64,000 nt of DNA, from positions 1,612,001 through 1,676,000 of the forward strand of contig NZ_CP119794.1 in NCBI RefSeq assembly GCF_029338315.1. Direction: 5' to 3'. The DNA is from Haloarcula regularis. GTDB taxonomy: Archaea; Halobacteriota; Halobacteria; Halobacteriales; Haloarculaceae. Under the pieces are notes generated by a model. The model did no database searches. It saw only the letters and a list, made by a program, of their open reading frames with translations, and was not told the origin of the DNA. A program made the position numbers and the translations under genes. This document shows positions 17,652-27,369 of this stretch, piece by piece (within the stretch, counting starts at the first letter, position 1; each line of letters starts with the position of its first letter).

Positions 17652-18270
17652 TTAATAATCCAAATGTTATGATGTATTCAGATACATGCAATATAGTTCT
17701 ATGGGGTCATGGGACCTCAGCAGAACTCCGTCGGACTCTGAAACCGGTTTGCAGTTCCTGAAGTGTAAATCAAGACATTACGGTAACTATATCAGCAACC
17801 GTTCAAGGTTCTTCGGCAGTTGTGGTGGATCTCGAATCGCACCCGGGCATCGGTGACTGACCCTTCATCCACACTTAGCACACGAGTTATGCTAACCACA
17901 ACCGCGATGGCCGGTTCGAATAGGGTAACGCATGAGCCCAACTGGTGACCGATTTGCGCACTGTATGCAGCAGCCTCTTTTCAAACCACTCAGCGTCTGT
18001 CAGTACCGGCATGACCGATACAGAGGAGTAGTCAGCAGCGACTATTCGTGTTCAGTTAAGCTCCGTTCTCCCACCAACAGCTGATACCGAGGTACCGAGA
18101 ACGCCAGTTCAGAGGCTTAACCGGCCACAACATCGTCCTCTCCAGCTCAGTGCGAAAGCTCTCACTCGAGAGACTCCAACAGGTACTTGAGTCACACGGG
18201 GAGTGAGTGACTCGTCTGCGGTGCAATCAGTGGCTCGGGTACAGTCGAGAGGGCCAGACTGGCTCCCTCC
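17652..18270. other. Non-coding gap with dispersed repeats
   Basis: No gene is supported in about 620 bases. TGTATGCAGCAGCC at 17962-17975 and the 32-bp repeat at 17996-18027 match elements at 12323 and 12908. The second repeat copy contains an abortive ATG followed by five codons and TAG. Confidence 0.5.
17996..18027. repeat. Dispersed 32-bp repeat, copy 2
   Basis: Same TCTGTCAG and TGACCGATACAGAGGA blocks with the same 8-base spacer length as at 12908-12939; the spacers differ. Confidence 0.5.
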
Positions 18271-19002
18271 TCACGCCCACGACGGGCGCACGACGTGGGT
18301 GTCGTTGATCTGGGAGAACCGCACCGTCCTCGTGATCACCCGCGGACCTGATCGGTAGGCGACTGTTCGGGTAGTTTTGATTTCTCGGACGTACCCCGCC
18401 CGGTGAACGAGAAGCGTCATCGACGCGTTCGAAGACACGTGCGTGTCGTTCAATTCGGCTTGGACGCGGTAGTAGTGCGTTCCGTTCCGTGTCACGTTCT
18501 CGACTGTCGCGTTCCGGTGGGTGCTGAACCTGTAGAGAAGTTGTCGGTGGAGGGCCCGGTTGAGTCGTGCCGAAGAATTGAGTAAGTCAACTGCGCGAAC
18601 CTGACTGCCGGTATCCAACTCCACGCGAACGGTCGTCTCGTTCCCGTGACGCCACGCCGTTATCCCGTCCGGGCGTTGTGCGGAGCCGTTCGGAGCGTCG
18701 CCAACAGCCGTCTGCGTCCGGGTGACGTTCATGCGGACAGGGTGGCTGGGTTCGACGCGCCACGACTGCGTGGTGGTGAGGCGAAACGTCTCGTTCGTGT
18801 CTCGGGTCGTCGTTCTCGAGTGGACCGTGAACGAGCTCGATCCGAGCGTCTCAGTGTGCGCTTGAATCAGTGCATTCGCGTCCGCGGCGTCGTTCGCGGT
18901 CAGCGTGGGAGGGGAGCCATCGGGAGTGGTCGGCGCAGCACAGCCGGCAGTGATCAACGCGATCGACAGACAGAGAGTGACAACGAGGTGGCGCTGGCTC
19001 AT
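18271..19002 (-). CDS. Lipoprotein of unknown function
   Basis: I start at ATG 19002, giving 243 residues; the longer open frame upstream only overlaps ccdA. The N-terminus VVTLCLSIALITAGC is a lipoprotein signal with Cys22. The mature part, rich in Asn-x-Thr sequons, reads SSSFTVHSRTTTRDTNETF and repeated beta strands. It resembles the LolA/LppX-like lipoproteins frequent in haloarchaea, without a firm match. It overlaps ccdA by four bases (ATGA), so it is the last gene of the TlpA-CcdA operon and may be a redox client or partner. Confidence 0.72.
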   Translation of the reverse strand: MSQRHLVVTLCLSIALITAGCAAPTTPDGSPPTLTANDAADANALIQAHTETLGSSSFTVHSRTTTRDTNETFRLTTTQSWRVEPSHPVRMNVTRTQTAVGDAPNGSAQRPDGITAWRHGNETTVRVELDTGSQVRAVDLLNSSARLNRALHRQLLYRFSTHRNATVENVTRNGTHYYRVQAELNDTHVSSNASMTLLVHRAGYVREIKTTRTVAYRSGPRVITRTVRFSQINDTHVVRPSWA

Positions 19003-19763
19003 TGCGGTAGCACCTCCGGGAATCCATAGAAGTAGTAGTATATCTCTGTGATACCGGAGAGCGCGAGCAACGCGCCGGCAGCGCGGTAGATCGTCTGCGT
19101 GTGAGCACTGAGCACCGTCGTCAGTGACGACCCACCGATCGCTGTGACGCTCGTTACTCCGACGAGTACCGTACTCATACCGCACGCATAGGCGACGGCG
19201 AGCCCGACGCCAAGAGCCGGGCTGAGCGACATCCCCTGCAGCACGACTGCGATGAATAATGGCGCGGTACAGCCGGCTGCCGCTCCGGCGTACAGCACGC
19301 CGAAGAGAAAGAAGCCGGCGAGAGAGCGTCTCCGTTCCGGTAACTGGGCGATCGATCGAGTCGGCTTCCACCCGGTCGCCATGAGCCCTCCCGAAAGGAG
19401 GAACACGATGCCGACGACGAGTTCGAGGACTGCAATGTCAGCGAAGGCTTGTGCCCCGAGAAACGCGGCTGAGCCGGCCAAGCCGACATACACGAGGGCC
19501 ATCCCGGCCCCGGCGAGGACGCTCACGAGCATCGCTCGGGCGAGCGGACGGCGAACCCACTCGACGAGCGGGCTTGTGGGTGTCGAGTCCCTGGCTGCAT
19601 CCGTGACGTCGGTGACGGTCCCGCCACGGGGACGCGAAACCGTATCGCTCAGAAAGTACGAGAGATAGCCGGGAAGGAGTGGAAACGCACACGGGGCGAA
19701 GAACGTCGCGACGCCGGCCGAGAACGAGAGCCCGAACAACGCGGCGAGACCGAGTTCAACCAT
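18999..19763 (-). CDS. ccdA: CcdA/DsbD-type thiol-disulfide transmembrane protein
   Basis: The 254-residue protein has six hydrophobic segments and the two diagnostic cysteines: FFAPCAFPLLPGYL near residue 26 and AGAAAGCTAPLF near residue 165. In this family those cysteines carry reducing equivalents from cytoplasmic thioredoxin across the membrane. The gene lies between the exported thioredoxin-like protein (two bases upstream) and the lipoprotein (overlapping). The likely role is keeping the exported thioredoxin reduced, for cytochrome c maturation or repair of surface proteins. Confidence 0.88.
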   Translation of the reverse strand: MVELGLAALFGLSFSAGVATFFAPCAFPLLPGYLSYFLSDTVSRPRGGTVTDVTDAARDSTPTSPLVEWVRRPLARAMLVSVLAGAGMALVYVGLAGSAAFLGAQAFADIAVLELVVGIVFLLSGGLMATGWKPTRSIAQLPERRRSLAGFFLFGVLYAGAAAGCTAPLFIAVVLQGMSLSPALGVGLAVAYACGMSTVLVGVTSVTAIGGSSLTTVLSAHTQTIYRAAGALLALSGITEIYYYFYGFPEVLPQ

Positions 19764-19765
19764 CG

Positions 19766-20344
19766 TTACGCTTCCGTCACCAACGGATCGATAACCGATT
19801 TGAACTCCTCGAACGAGCGCGCGCTGACTTCGGGGCTGTCACCAGTCGCAGGCGAGCCATCCGCGTCGAACACGAGATTCGTCGGGTAACTGTTCGCGTT
19901 CCATCGGTCGGTGGCAACGAGACCCGGGTCTTTAACGACAGGCCACGTTCCCTCGTACTCACTCCAGAATTCCTTGATGAGCGTCTCGTCCACTTCCGGT
20001 GTAATCGATACGAGATGGAGTGTGTTGGTATCGTACTCCGCACGTAGTCGACGGAAGGCCGGCATCTCGTCTTGACACGGGCGGCACCACGTCGTAAAGA
20101 AATTCAACAACACGATTCTTCCATCCGGCTTGAGAACAACGTCCCCATCAGGGAGGTCCCCCTGAGATACGGCAGAGGGAAGTGCCAGTTTGTCACTCGT
20201 ACTGGTCGCCGCGTCTGATTCTGGTCCTGTCTCAACTGAGTGTTGGCCTGTACAACCCGCGAGGCCGAAACCGAGTGCGGTGCTGATCGCTCCGAGGAAC
20301 GACCGGCGCTGACTGGAGGGCATACGTCGATTGCTGGTTTTCAT
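19766..20344 (-). CDS. TlpA-like exported thioredoxin
   Basis: The 192-residue product has a Tat lipoprotein signal (QRRSFLGAIS, then GLAGC) followed by a thioredoxin fold with the redox site FFTTWCRPCQDEMPAFR near residue 90 and the cis-proline loop NSYPTNLVFD. It would act outside the membrane, anchored by lipid, as a reductase of disulfides. It is the first gene of an operon with ccdA and the lipoprotein. Confidence 0.88.
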   Translation of the reverse strand: MKTSNRRMPSSQRRSFLGAISTALGFGLAGCTGQHSVETGPESDAATSTSDKLALPSAVSQGDLPDGDVVLKPDGRIVLLNFFTTWCRPCQDEMPAFRRLRAEYDTNTLHLVSITPEVDETLIKEFWSEYEGTWPVVKDPGLVATDRWNANSYPTNLVFDADGSPATGDSPEVSARSFEEFKSVIDPLVTEA

Positions 20345-20881
20345 GATACGGCCATCAATTCGCTGGAGGCTACAACGCGGCTTTTACCCACTCAGAACGC
20401 GCACGACGACCGGTTTCTCGAGAACGTCACCGCTCTGAAACGGGAGTAGCCCCCTCAACCGAGTACGACACGTCTGTTCCAGACCTACTCCTCAGTATCG
20501 CGTTTCAACTGGGTTCTTGTGTGTTGTTGCTTGTCGAGATTGCGTATGGCATACGAGGATACAGACCGTTGATGAGATTAGACCAATACCAATGGCCAAA
20601 TACCAAGAACAGTAGGATTTATTCGATCATATCCATTACAATTTGATCTCTGAGTTTTCCCGAGGAGATCAACAGCGACTGCGGAGCGTACTCAGGGATT
20701 CGAAGGGGTGCTGCGTCTCGCTATACGCTCTTATCTATTGCTTCGGATGATCGAAACCGCGGAGAGTATTCATGACTGACTCGAACGCCGTATGCAGCAG
20801 GAATGTTGAAATCGGACACCGGTTGAGGGTTCCAAGAAGCCCACAGGCATATTTACGGCGTCGTCCGTGAACGTACGTACG
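20345..20881. other. Gap between redox operon and S66 peptidase
   Basis: No gene is supported. It contains divergent promoters: on the plus strand TATTTA at 20848-20853 lies about 30 bases before GTG 20882. GTATGCAGCAG at 20789 echoes the short repeat seen at 12323 and 17962. Confidence 0.45.
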
Positions 20882-21943
20882 GTGCCATCTGATTCGTTCA
20901 TCGTGCCACCACCAGTGGAACGCGGTGACAGGGTAGCCGTCGTCAGTCCCGCAGCCGGGCTCGCCAGCAAGTTCCCCGAGGTGTTCGAGCTCGGACTGTC
21001 GCGGTTACGTGACGTATTTGACCTCGAACCAGTCGTCTTTCCCAGCGCCCGGCAGTCGAGTGCATTCCTCGAGGAACGTCCACGCGCCCGGGCCGCGGAC
21101 ATCCACGCCGCGTTCCGGGACCCGTCTATCACGGGTGTCATTTCGACGATCGGCGGATACGATCAGCTCCGGGTGCTCAAGTACCTCGATCCGGAGACGC
21201 TCCGTACCAATCCCACGCGATTCTACGGGATGAGCGACAACACGAACATCGGACTGTTTCTCTGGAAGGCAGGTATCGTCTCGTACAACGGAGGCCAGCT
21301 CATGAACGAACTCGGGGTGAGAGGGGAACTGCCGGCCTATACAGAGCGCTCTGTCAGTGCGGCGTTGTTCGACGCGTCGCTCGGCGAGGTGGCTCCGAGC
21401 GACGTGTGGACCGACGAACCGACCGACTGGTGGGGAGACGACCAGCTGCCGACGACGCCCCCGTCGTATCGACCGAACCCGGGATGGGAGTGGGCTGGTG
21501 GGACCCACCGCGTCTCAGGCCCAGTGTGGGGCGGGTGTCGAGCGGTCGTCGACCAGCATCTCGCTTGCGAGCAGTACCTACCTGAACCGTCGCGCCTCGA
21601 GGGCGCGATACTGGCGCTCGAGATCGCTGCAGACTTGCCCAGCCCGGAGCAGGTTGCGACGTCGATGCTGTGTCTCGGGGAACGTGGCCTGCTGGACCAG
21701 TTTAGTGCCGTCGTCGTCGGCCGGATCCCGGGACGCAATCGTACCCGACAGCCGTCCCGGGCGGAACAGGACCAGTATCGGGAGTCGGTCAGGTCGGCGA
21801 TACGGCAGCAGGTCGCTCGGTACAACCCGGAGGCACCGCTCGTCTTCGGACTCGACTGGGGACACACGACGCCGATCGTACCGCTACCGCTTGGTTCGGA
21901 GATGGAAGTCGACCCGCGGCGGAACCGAATTGCTGTAGTTTGA
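20882..21943 (+). CDS. S66-family peptidase (LD-carboxypeptidase/MccF-like)
   Basis: The protein has the S66 order: RVAVVSPAAG at the N-terminus, the serine nucleophile in FYGMSDNTN around residue 118, a Glu in ILALEIA, and His in FGLDWGHTTPI near the end. The family includes LD-carboxypeptidases and MccF, which cleaves acyl-adenylate antibiotics such as microcin C. Archaea lack murein, so a role in peptide or antibiotic turnover is more likely. I prefer GTG 20882 because of the TATA spacing; GTG 20867 adds five residues. Confidence 0.85.
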   Translation: MPSDSFIVPPPVERGDRVAVVSPAAGLASKFPEVFELGLSRLRDVFDLEPVVFPSARQSSAFLEERPRARAADIHAAFRDPSITGVISTIGGYDQLRVLKYLDPETLRTNPTRFYGMSDNTNIGLFLWKAGIVSYNGGQLMNELGVRGELPAYTERSVSAALFDASLGEVAPSDVWTDEPTDWWGDDQLPTTPPSYRPNPGWEWAGGTHRVSGPVWGGCRAVVDQHLACEQYLPEPSRLEGAILALEIAADLPSPEQVATSMLCLGERGLLDQFSAVVVGRIPGRNRTRQPSRAEQDQYRESVRSAIRQQVARYNPEAPLVFGLDWGHTTPIVPLPLGSEMEVDPRRNRIAVV

Positions 21944-21991
21944 GGAGCCGTCACACGACTGCACTCACGGGTGGGTGTCATCGCCGACAGT

Positions 21992-22026
21992 TGACTACCT
22001 CCCGCGGCTGGAGACGCGGGAATCCC
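21992..22026. repeat. Solo IS605-type right-end relic
   Basis: TTGACTACCTCCCGCGGCTG, followed by GAGACGCGGGAATCCC, matches the pattern of the right ends at 5958 and 8640, including a CCCGCG/CGCGGG stem. No tnpA or tnpB is nearby. It is likely the scar of a decayed IS605 element. Confidence 0.45.
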
Positions 22027-22130
22027 ACTCCAGTCCCATGACAATTCCATCACAATCTATGACGGAAAAGCGGCCTTTGGGCCGTCTGATACAGTCACTC
22101 GCGATGAGGGAATCATATTTTAGGGCACTG

Positions 22131-22929
22131 TCTTATTGAACGAGTTGGGAAAGCGAGGAGGCCGTAGCGAGAAGTGCTCATGTGACTCGCAGCCCTCTCA
22201 GAGAGACGTTAGACCAGGACAGCCAAGACGAGTGGGAGAACGAGCGCATCCAGACATCCATCCGGCGGTTTGTGGTGTGTCTCCATACAGCGGGGATGTC
22301 AATCAGGGAGACGGTCGCTATCTTGGATCTGCTGGGTGTCGACCGCTCCCACGGTGCGGTCTGAAACTGGGTGCATACACTGTCTGAAGCACAGCGCGAC
22401 CCGCCGACCGCGGAGCCGTCGCGGTCGACGAGAAACAAGTCGAAGTAGACGGCGAAAAGAGATGGGTGTACGCCGCCGTCGACGTTGATTCGAAACTGCT
22501 GCTCGAGGTTGACGTATACAGCCGCCGTGGGACCGATCCCGCGGCGTTCACGAGAACTGAGTTCTCGTGCAGTTCAATATAAATCGTAGATTTCTGAGGA
22601 CGGTGTTCATACACCGACACACTCAGAAACATGATGTCGACGATACGGTGTTTCTCGTTGATGCTGGCGGCTATCCGACTACCCTCTCACTTCACGATTT
22701 GACAGTCAACTTGACTATCGAATCCGGAACCACACGGAAAAGTGGTTCAGACTGTGACCATACGAATCGACCGCTTTCACTCTGTCTGGAGAGGCAGTCA
22801 ATCCAGCGCGAAACAGCGGCTACGACGCTTCAGACACCACTACAACCACGAACGACCCAACCAAGCACTCGACGGCCGAACGCCAGCTGGAATTATCCAG
22901 AACGCTCTTGTGAAGCACGTTGTTGATCT
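22131..22929 (+). mobile_element. IS6-type element, decayed transposase
   Basis: The left end GGGCACTGTCTTATTGAACG matches the end of the copy at 9779. The plus strand reads an IS6-type transposase in fragments: DEWENERIQTSIRRFVVCLH, MSIRETVAILDLLGVDRSHG, KRWVYAAVDVDSKLLLEVDV, then MRIDRFHS-like and RRFRHHYNHERPNQALDGRT. Several stops and frameshifts lie between them, so it is inactive. Its 3' end is abutted by the IS1595-type gene at 22930, and the right inverted repeat was not found. Confidence 0.72.
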
Positions 22930-23814
22930 TCAGAGGGCGGCGGCGAGAGCATGTTTAAGCGCTTCGTCACCTGGTTTTCTGTAGAGTTCGCAGCGGAGCT
23001 GAAAGGCTCTGAGATACGGCGTTAGCTTGTCTTTTGACACTCCTCGGTGGGGCGAGAGCCACCGTCGCGTCAGCGACGCGTGGCTCTCGCAGGTGTTGAC
23101 GTGAATGTCGCCGTCAGCGTATTCTCCGTCGCTGTGGACGACGTATTTGCGGGTGAATGCGTCGTCTTCTTCAAGTGGATCGTAGGCCCGAAATCCGTCC
23201 GTATAGACGGTCAGCGACTCCTCGTCGTGGTCAGCAAGCAGGAGTCGAATGGTCGATTCGTCGGCGGATTTCGCTGGCACGACGTAGCGCTCCTCCGAGC
23301 CACGATCGACCAGCGTGAACACCGGCGGTTTGTCGCCGTCGTACGATCCTCGTCCACGCGTGGACAGGCCGCGCGAGCGCGACTCCTGGTCGCGCTCGCG
23401 CCCTTTGAGACCCGCAGACACGTACACTTCGTCGATTTCGACCGGTCCTGACAGCGTGATCGAAGGCGCGTCGAGCGCGCTGACGAAGCGCTCGACGCGC
23501 CGTCTCACCGTTCTGTACGAAAGATCGAGTTCCGCCTCAATCTGCCGAATACTCGTGTTGAACCGTAAGAACACGTAGATCGTGAAGTACCACTCTTTCA
23601 GCGAGAGCTTCGAGTGAGCGAAGATCGTGTCTGTCTTGTCGTTGAACGTCCGACCGCAATTCTTACACAAATACCGTTGATACACCCGATAGCTGCCGTT
23701 TCTGACCGTCAGGTCAGAACGGCAGCGGGGGCACTCGACACCATCACGCCAGCGAACCTGTTGCAGCAGGTCCGCTGCAGCCGATTCCGATACGAACCGG
23801 CTTATTGGGAACAT
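22930..23814 (-). CDS. IS1595-family transposase
   Basis: From ATG 23814 the protein has 294 residues. It starts with an IS1595-type zinc ribbon (CPRCRSDLTVRNG and YLCKNCGRTFND) and an HTH region. The DDE/N catalytic core follows: VEIDEVYVSAG, LTVYTDGFRAYDPL and VNTCESHASLTRRWL. The frame is open upstream to 23967, but the zinc ribbon normally begins within 30 residues of the start. The reading frame is intact, so the element may be active. Terminal repeats were not identified by eye. Confidence 0.85.
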   Translation of the reverse strand: MFPISRFVSESAAADLLQQVRWRDGVECPRCRSDLTVRNGSYRVYQRYLCKNCGRTFNDKTDTIFAHSKLSLKEWYFTIYVFLRFNTSIRQIEAELDLSYRTVRRRVERFVSALDAPSITLSGPVEIDEVYVSAGLKGRERDQESRSRGLSTRGRGSYDGDKPPVFTLVDRGSEERYVVPAKSADESTIRLLLADHDEESLTVYTDGFRAYDPLEEDDAFTRKYVVHSDGEYADGDIHVNTCESHASLTRRWLSPHRGVSKDKLTPYLRAFQLRCELYRKPGDEALKHALAAAL

Positions 23815-24305
23815 ATCGGGCACCGCTGGCGCGGTGCCCTTGCCCTCTTCGACTTTCAGCCGCAGCTCTCGCAATCCACAATCTACTTCCCAAGAGCGTA
23901 TCCAGAAATAGACAATTCCATCCCCCGGTTTATTTTTTATAGATGTATCCACATAACATCTATACAAAATCGAACTTTTAGAATTGAATCCTATTTTTTG
24001 TGTTTACCTTTACGTTCTTGATTCCACAAATACAGTAAGTGGAAAAGTATTTGGATTGTTGAATATAGAATATCGCATACTTAGGCCCATGCATTGATAA
24101 TAACAAGGACCAGGCTCAGAAAACGTCAAAGCGAAGATAGACTGTCTGGTAGGGCATTGGACACAGGACCGACTAACTCACCAGTTTCCGTCTCTGAGAG
24201 AAACAAGAGTGAACTCCACTTGGGAATAGTGCCACCGTGTCTCGCACAGCCCTCTTCACGGTATAGCTCGTAGGCGGGAACAATGAGAAGCAATGTCCTG
24301 GGTCG
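23815..24305. other. AT-rich gap before the EamA gene
   Basis: About 490 bases with no supported gene. The part from 23920 to 24100 is markedly AT-rich and probably includes the outer end of the IS1595 element. Confidence 0.4.
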
Positions 24306-25325
24306 GTGGTGCAACTGAGTCAGCCGGCGGTACGCGAACGACTCTCGTTCACGCGTTCGCTCTCTCCTCGGTATCGTGACGCAGCCCTGTTCATCGTCCT
24401 GGCATCGCTGTTCGGTGGATCTTTCGTCGCTATCAAGACCGGGCTTCGTGAGTTGCCGCCACTGCTGTTCGCAGGGCTCAGGTTTGACCTGGCAGCCGTG
24501 GTCCTTTTGGCCTACGTCGCGATGAAATTTCCACGGTCGGCCTGGCTCCCACGAACACGTGGGGACATGTTGGCAATTGCGGCTGCGGCAGTGTTCTTGG
24601 TACTGCTCAACAACGGCCTACTCTTCCTGGGACAGGAGACGACTACGCCGGCAGCAGCGTCCGTCATGTATGGGCTAAATCCGATCTTGGCACCGGTATT
24701 TGCCTGGTGGTTGCTCGGGGAGCGGCTGTCGCGGCTCGGGGCAATTGGTATCGGGGTCGCGCTCGGTGGTGTCGTCCTCATCGTCCAGCCCTCGCCATTG
24801 ACCTTCACCGATGGAAGTGCTATGGGACAGTTACTGGTCCTTGCTGCCGCTGCGGCAGTCGCGCTTGGGAGTGTCGTCCTCCGGCACGTCGAACCGCGAA
24901 TGGACAGCGTTCCGCTGACCGCCTGGGGGATGGCCACAGGTGCAGTGTTGCTTCATGTCGCGAGTCTCGCTGTCGGAGAAGCTCAACAGAGCGTCGTCAG
25001 CATCAGTCCAGTAACGATCGTGAGCCTTGTCGCAGTCGCCATCCCATCGACAGCAGTCGCATACGCAATCTATTTCGGATTGATCGAACGTGTCGGGCCC
25101 GTCCGAGCGAACCTCGTCGCGTACGTCGTTCCAGTGTTCGCCGCCCTCATCGGCTGGCTCCTCCTTGGTGCGATAGTGTCACTGTGGACCGCCGTCGGGT
25201 TCCTTGTGGTCGTTGCCGGATTCATGCTGATCGAGCGGGATACAATCCGGTCCGAGTACTGTCGCCTTCGTCGTCACCTCCGAGATGAAGCCACACCGGA
25301 CGCAGTGCCACCCTGTGACGACTGA
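24306..25325 (+). CDS. EamA-family (DMT) transporter
   Basis: The 339-residue protein has ten hydrophobic segments in two EamA repeats, with the family pattern FVAIKTGLRELPPLLFAGLR in repeat one, PAAASVMYGLNPILAPVFAW at its end, and VGPVRANLVAYVVPVFAALI in repeat two. Such DMT transporters export amino acids or metabolites; the substrate is unknown. Two successive GTG codons (24306, 24309) are the likely starts. The soluble C-terminal tail is short. Confidence 0.87.
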   Translation: MVQLSQPAVRERLSFTRSLSPRYRDAALFIVLASLFGGSFVAIKTGLRELPPLLFAGLRFDLAAVVLLAYVAMKFPRSAWLPRTRGDMLAIAAAAVFLVLLNNGLLFLGQETTTPAAASVMYGLNPILAPVFAWWLLGERLSRLGAIGIGVALGGVVLIVQPSPLTFTDGSAMGQLLVLAAAAAVALGSVVLRHVEPRMDSVPLTAWGMATGAVLLHVASLAVGEAQQSVVSISPVTIVSLVAVAIPSTAVAYAIYFGLIERVGPVRANLVAYVVPVFAALIGWLLLGAIVSLWTAVGFLVVVAGFMLIERDTIRSEYCRLRRHLRDEATPDAVPPCDD

Positions 25326-25395
25326 GAGATATCGTCGGGAAAGAAAATCTCCAAATACGACCGAGTTTTTTGATCAAGGAGTTGAACTTGTGGCC

Positions 25396-25674
25396 ATGAT
25401 CGATGATCCGACCACTCCGCTTGGAGATGTTCGCCAGGAGAATCCCGGTAGTGATCGCCAAGGAGCGTTTAAACGGGGGTGGACGGCTGCCGTCAAAGAT
25501 CTCAACGGTAGCGACGAATCATCAAAATATGCAGAGGGGCCGCCCCCAGAAACCATCACTTGGGACAGTCTCGGATACAGACTTGGAAGTCTATTTGGAG
25601 AAACAGAGGATGATCTGCGTCAGGAGCTGTTCGAATGGTGTGTCGAAAAACAGGAACGGGAGCAAGACTCCTAA
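25396..25674 (+). CDS. Small acidic haloarchaeal protein
   Basis: ATG 25396 gives 92 residues. The recognisable part is ITWDSLGYRLGSLFGETEDD followed by LFEWCVEKQ, a pattern I associate with small haloarchaeal proteins of unknown function. The frame is open upstream but the extra sequence has no character. It lies 70 bases after the EamA gene and may share its transcript. Confidence 0.65.
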   Translation: MIDDPTTPLGDVRQENPGSDRQGAFKRGWTAAVKDLNGSDESSKYAEGPPPETITWDSLGYRLGSLFGETEDDLRQELFEWCVEKQEREQDS

Positions 25675-25783
25675 TTCTAACTCCGTTCTGAGACGACTTC
25701 ATATCCCACAGAACTAGCCACCATGAACACCGAGACATTTTGGCAGATCCGGAAGTTTTTTCCTGCTTCGAACTGGGCAATCG

Positions 25784-26209
25784 TTGAGTACGCTCGTCGT
25801 CGGGCCGACCAGCGAGACAATGTTGATCGACACCGGTCTCTATCGAGACGACGGCGAGTACATCCTGCAGTACCCCGGGGCCAACGAGATCGACCGCATC
25901 AACTACCTGGTGGTCTCACACAACGACGCCGGCTACATCGGTGGGACCGCCGCGGTTATCGACAACGACGAGCTCGGCCAGTGACGAGACTCTGGTGAGG
26001 GTGACAAGGAGGTCGGCGAAGCAGTGCTTGGGGCATCGGAACTGCCCGAGGCCGGCTGCCACGCCGACACATTTCTATCGGTGCTTATCGTAGAGGGCGA
26101 GGCTGTCGAGTGAGACTACGAGCCCGACGCGAACGAAGAGCCCCAGGCCGCAGCGCAGGAGCGGTTCGATCGCCTGTCGAGCCAGCCGCCGTCGGACAAT
26201 GAATTCTGA
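25784..26209 (+). pseudogene. MBL-fold (ComEC C-terminal-like) hydrolase relic
   Basis: The first 66 residues (TTG 25784) contain VVGPTSETMLIDTG and VSHNDAGYIGG, where a functional metallo-beta-lactamase fold would have HxDxDH; here the last positions are AGY. After a stop, another frame shows ADTFLSVLIVEGEAVE, a TGA, and DYEPDANEEPQAAAQERFD up to 26209, typical of the acidic tail of such proteins. The middle with the second metal site is missing. It is a decayed, internally deleted gene. Confidence 0.55.
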
Positions 26210-26380
26210 GACGTCACAGCGGCTCCGTGAATATCAATTAGAGCGTTTATAGAGTCAATTATAGTTAATATAGGTTTGCATGGCGCTATGTAATAATATA
26301 TGGCGCAAATACCTCCACACTTCCGATAGATAACCACACACCTGTATAATATAGCCAGATAGCGAGAGTGATATTACTAG

Positions 26381-26584
26381 ATGTCCACACCATCGTTGAC
26401 AAGTATCAGCCTCATCTTTGATGTCGAGGCTGTTCCGATTATAGTGGCAGCAATTGGGCAGGAGACTCGGAAGACCGATGAATCAATCGGATTCGGACAG
26501 GCCATTGCAGGCTGGTTCGGTGGCGAAGTTGAGACTATTTTCAGACTATCTGCAGAAGAATCGTCTCACTTCACTCGTCAATAA
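26381..26584 (+). CDS. Doubtful 67-residue ORF
   Basis: An ATG 33 bases after an AT-rich TATAATATAG tract opens a frame of 67 residues with no recognisable motif. It is included because the promoter spacing is reasonable and the surrounding sequence is otherwise empty. It may be chance. Confidence 0.2.
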   Translation: MSTPSLTSISLIFDVEAVPIIVAAIGQETRKTDESIGFGQAIAGWFGGEVETIFRLSAEESSHFTRQ

Positions 26585-26670
26585 CGAACGACGGGGGTTG
26601 TGTCCACTGTGGAATCGTGACTTCCGGAGGGGTGCTGGAAGCACCGAAGCACACGTAGGGGCCGATCAGG

Positions 26671-27363
26671 TTAGGAATCGAACTCGTCGTCGAATCCTGG
26701 CGAGCACCGTTCACCTACTTCGTCTTCGAGAACCTCATGAATCACGCTAAGAATCATATACGTTCCGACTGCGCCGGGATCGGGGTTGCCGACAGAGCGC
26801 CACTCCGTGTACGACGCTCGGCCTCGCTTCGCTCTGAGAGCAGTGGTGAACATCGCCCCTCTGCGGGCCGCTTCAACTGCTCTGGCACTCGATTGGAGCG
26901 GACCGTGTTCTTCGGTATTCGTACTTGCTCTCAGTGCATGCGTTACTGGGACGACGACATCGTACATTGTTTTTGCGCCGACGTCCACTTCACCCAGGTC
27001 TTCGACAGTTTCCCTGAACGCCTCTGCGAATGCGGCGACGGAGTCCACAGATAGCTCCTCGTCTAGTTCCTCACTAGCCACCATCAGTGACCGGCCGAAG
27101 ATAATCCCCGACGAGCCGGCCATCTCTTCGAGCAGCGTCTCACCGATAGTCGAGACGAACTCCGTCGGGGAAGGGTCTTCGAGGGCTTCGACAGCATCGA
27201 GTGCACTTTGACAGCCTCGATGGAGATTCATCCCAAAGTCTGCGTCCCCGATCTTCGAGTCGAGTTCTGTGAGATGATCGCGTTCATCCTCGATCCGCTG
27301 GCCGACACGCTCGAGAAGTGTGTCTAACAGTTCGACCGGTTCGGTGTCTTCTGGCGATGACAT
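26671..27363 (-). CDS. dhaL: Dihydroxyacetone kinase-type subunit DhaL
   Basis: The 230-residue protein matches DhaL, the ATP/ADP-binding subunit. It shows the nucleotide-site Asp cluster KIGDADFGMNLHRG near residue 40, the MAGSSGIIFGRSL segment, VDVGAKTMYDV, and RRGAMFTTALRAKRGRASY near the end. It pairs with DhaK, whose gene ends at 27370, seven bases upstream. No DhaM phosphotransferase gene is in view. The kinase may therefore use ATP directly, or may act on a ketose other than dihydroxyacetone, as known for related DhaKL paralogues in sugar operons. Confidence 0.87.
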   Translation of the reverse strand: MSSPEDTEPVELLDTLLERVGQRIEDERDHLTELDSKIGDADFGMNLHRGCQSALDAVEALEDPSPTEFVSTIGETLLEEMAGSSGIIFGRSLMVASEELDEELSVDSVAAFAEAFRETVEDLGEVDVGAKTMYDVVVPVTHALRASTNTEEHGPLQSSARAVEAARRGAMFTTALRAKRGRASYTEWRSVGNPDPGAVGTYMILSVIHEVLEDEVGERCSPGFDDEFDS

Positions 27364-27369
27364 TGGTGG

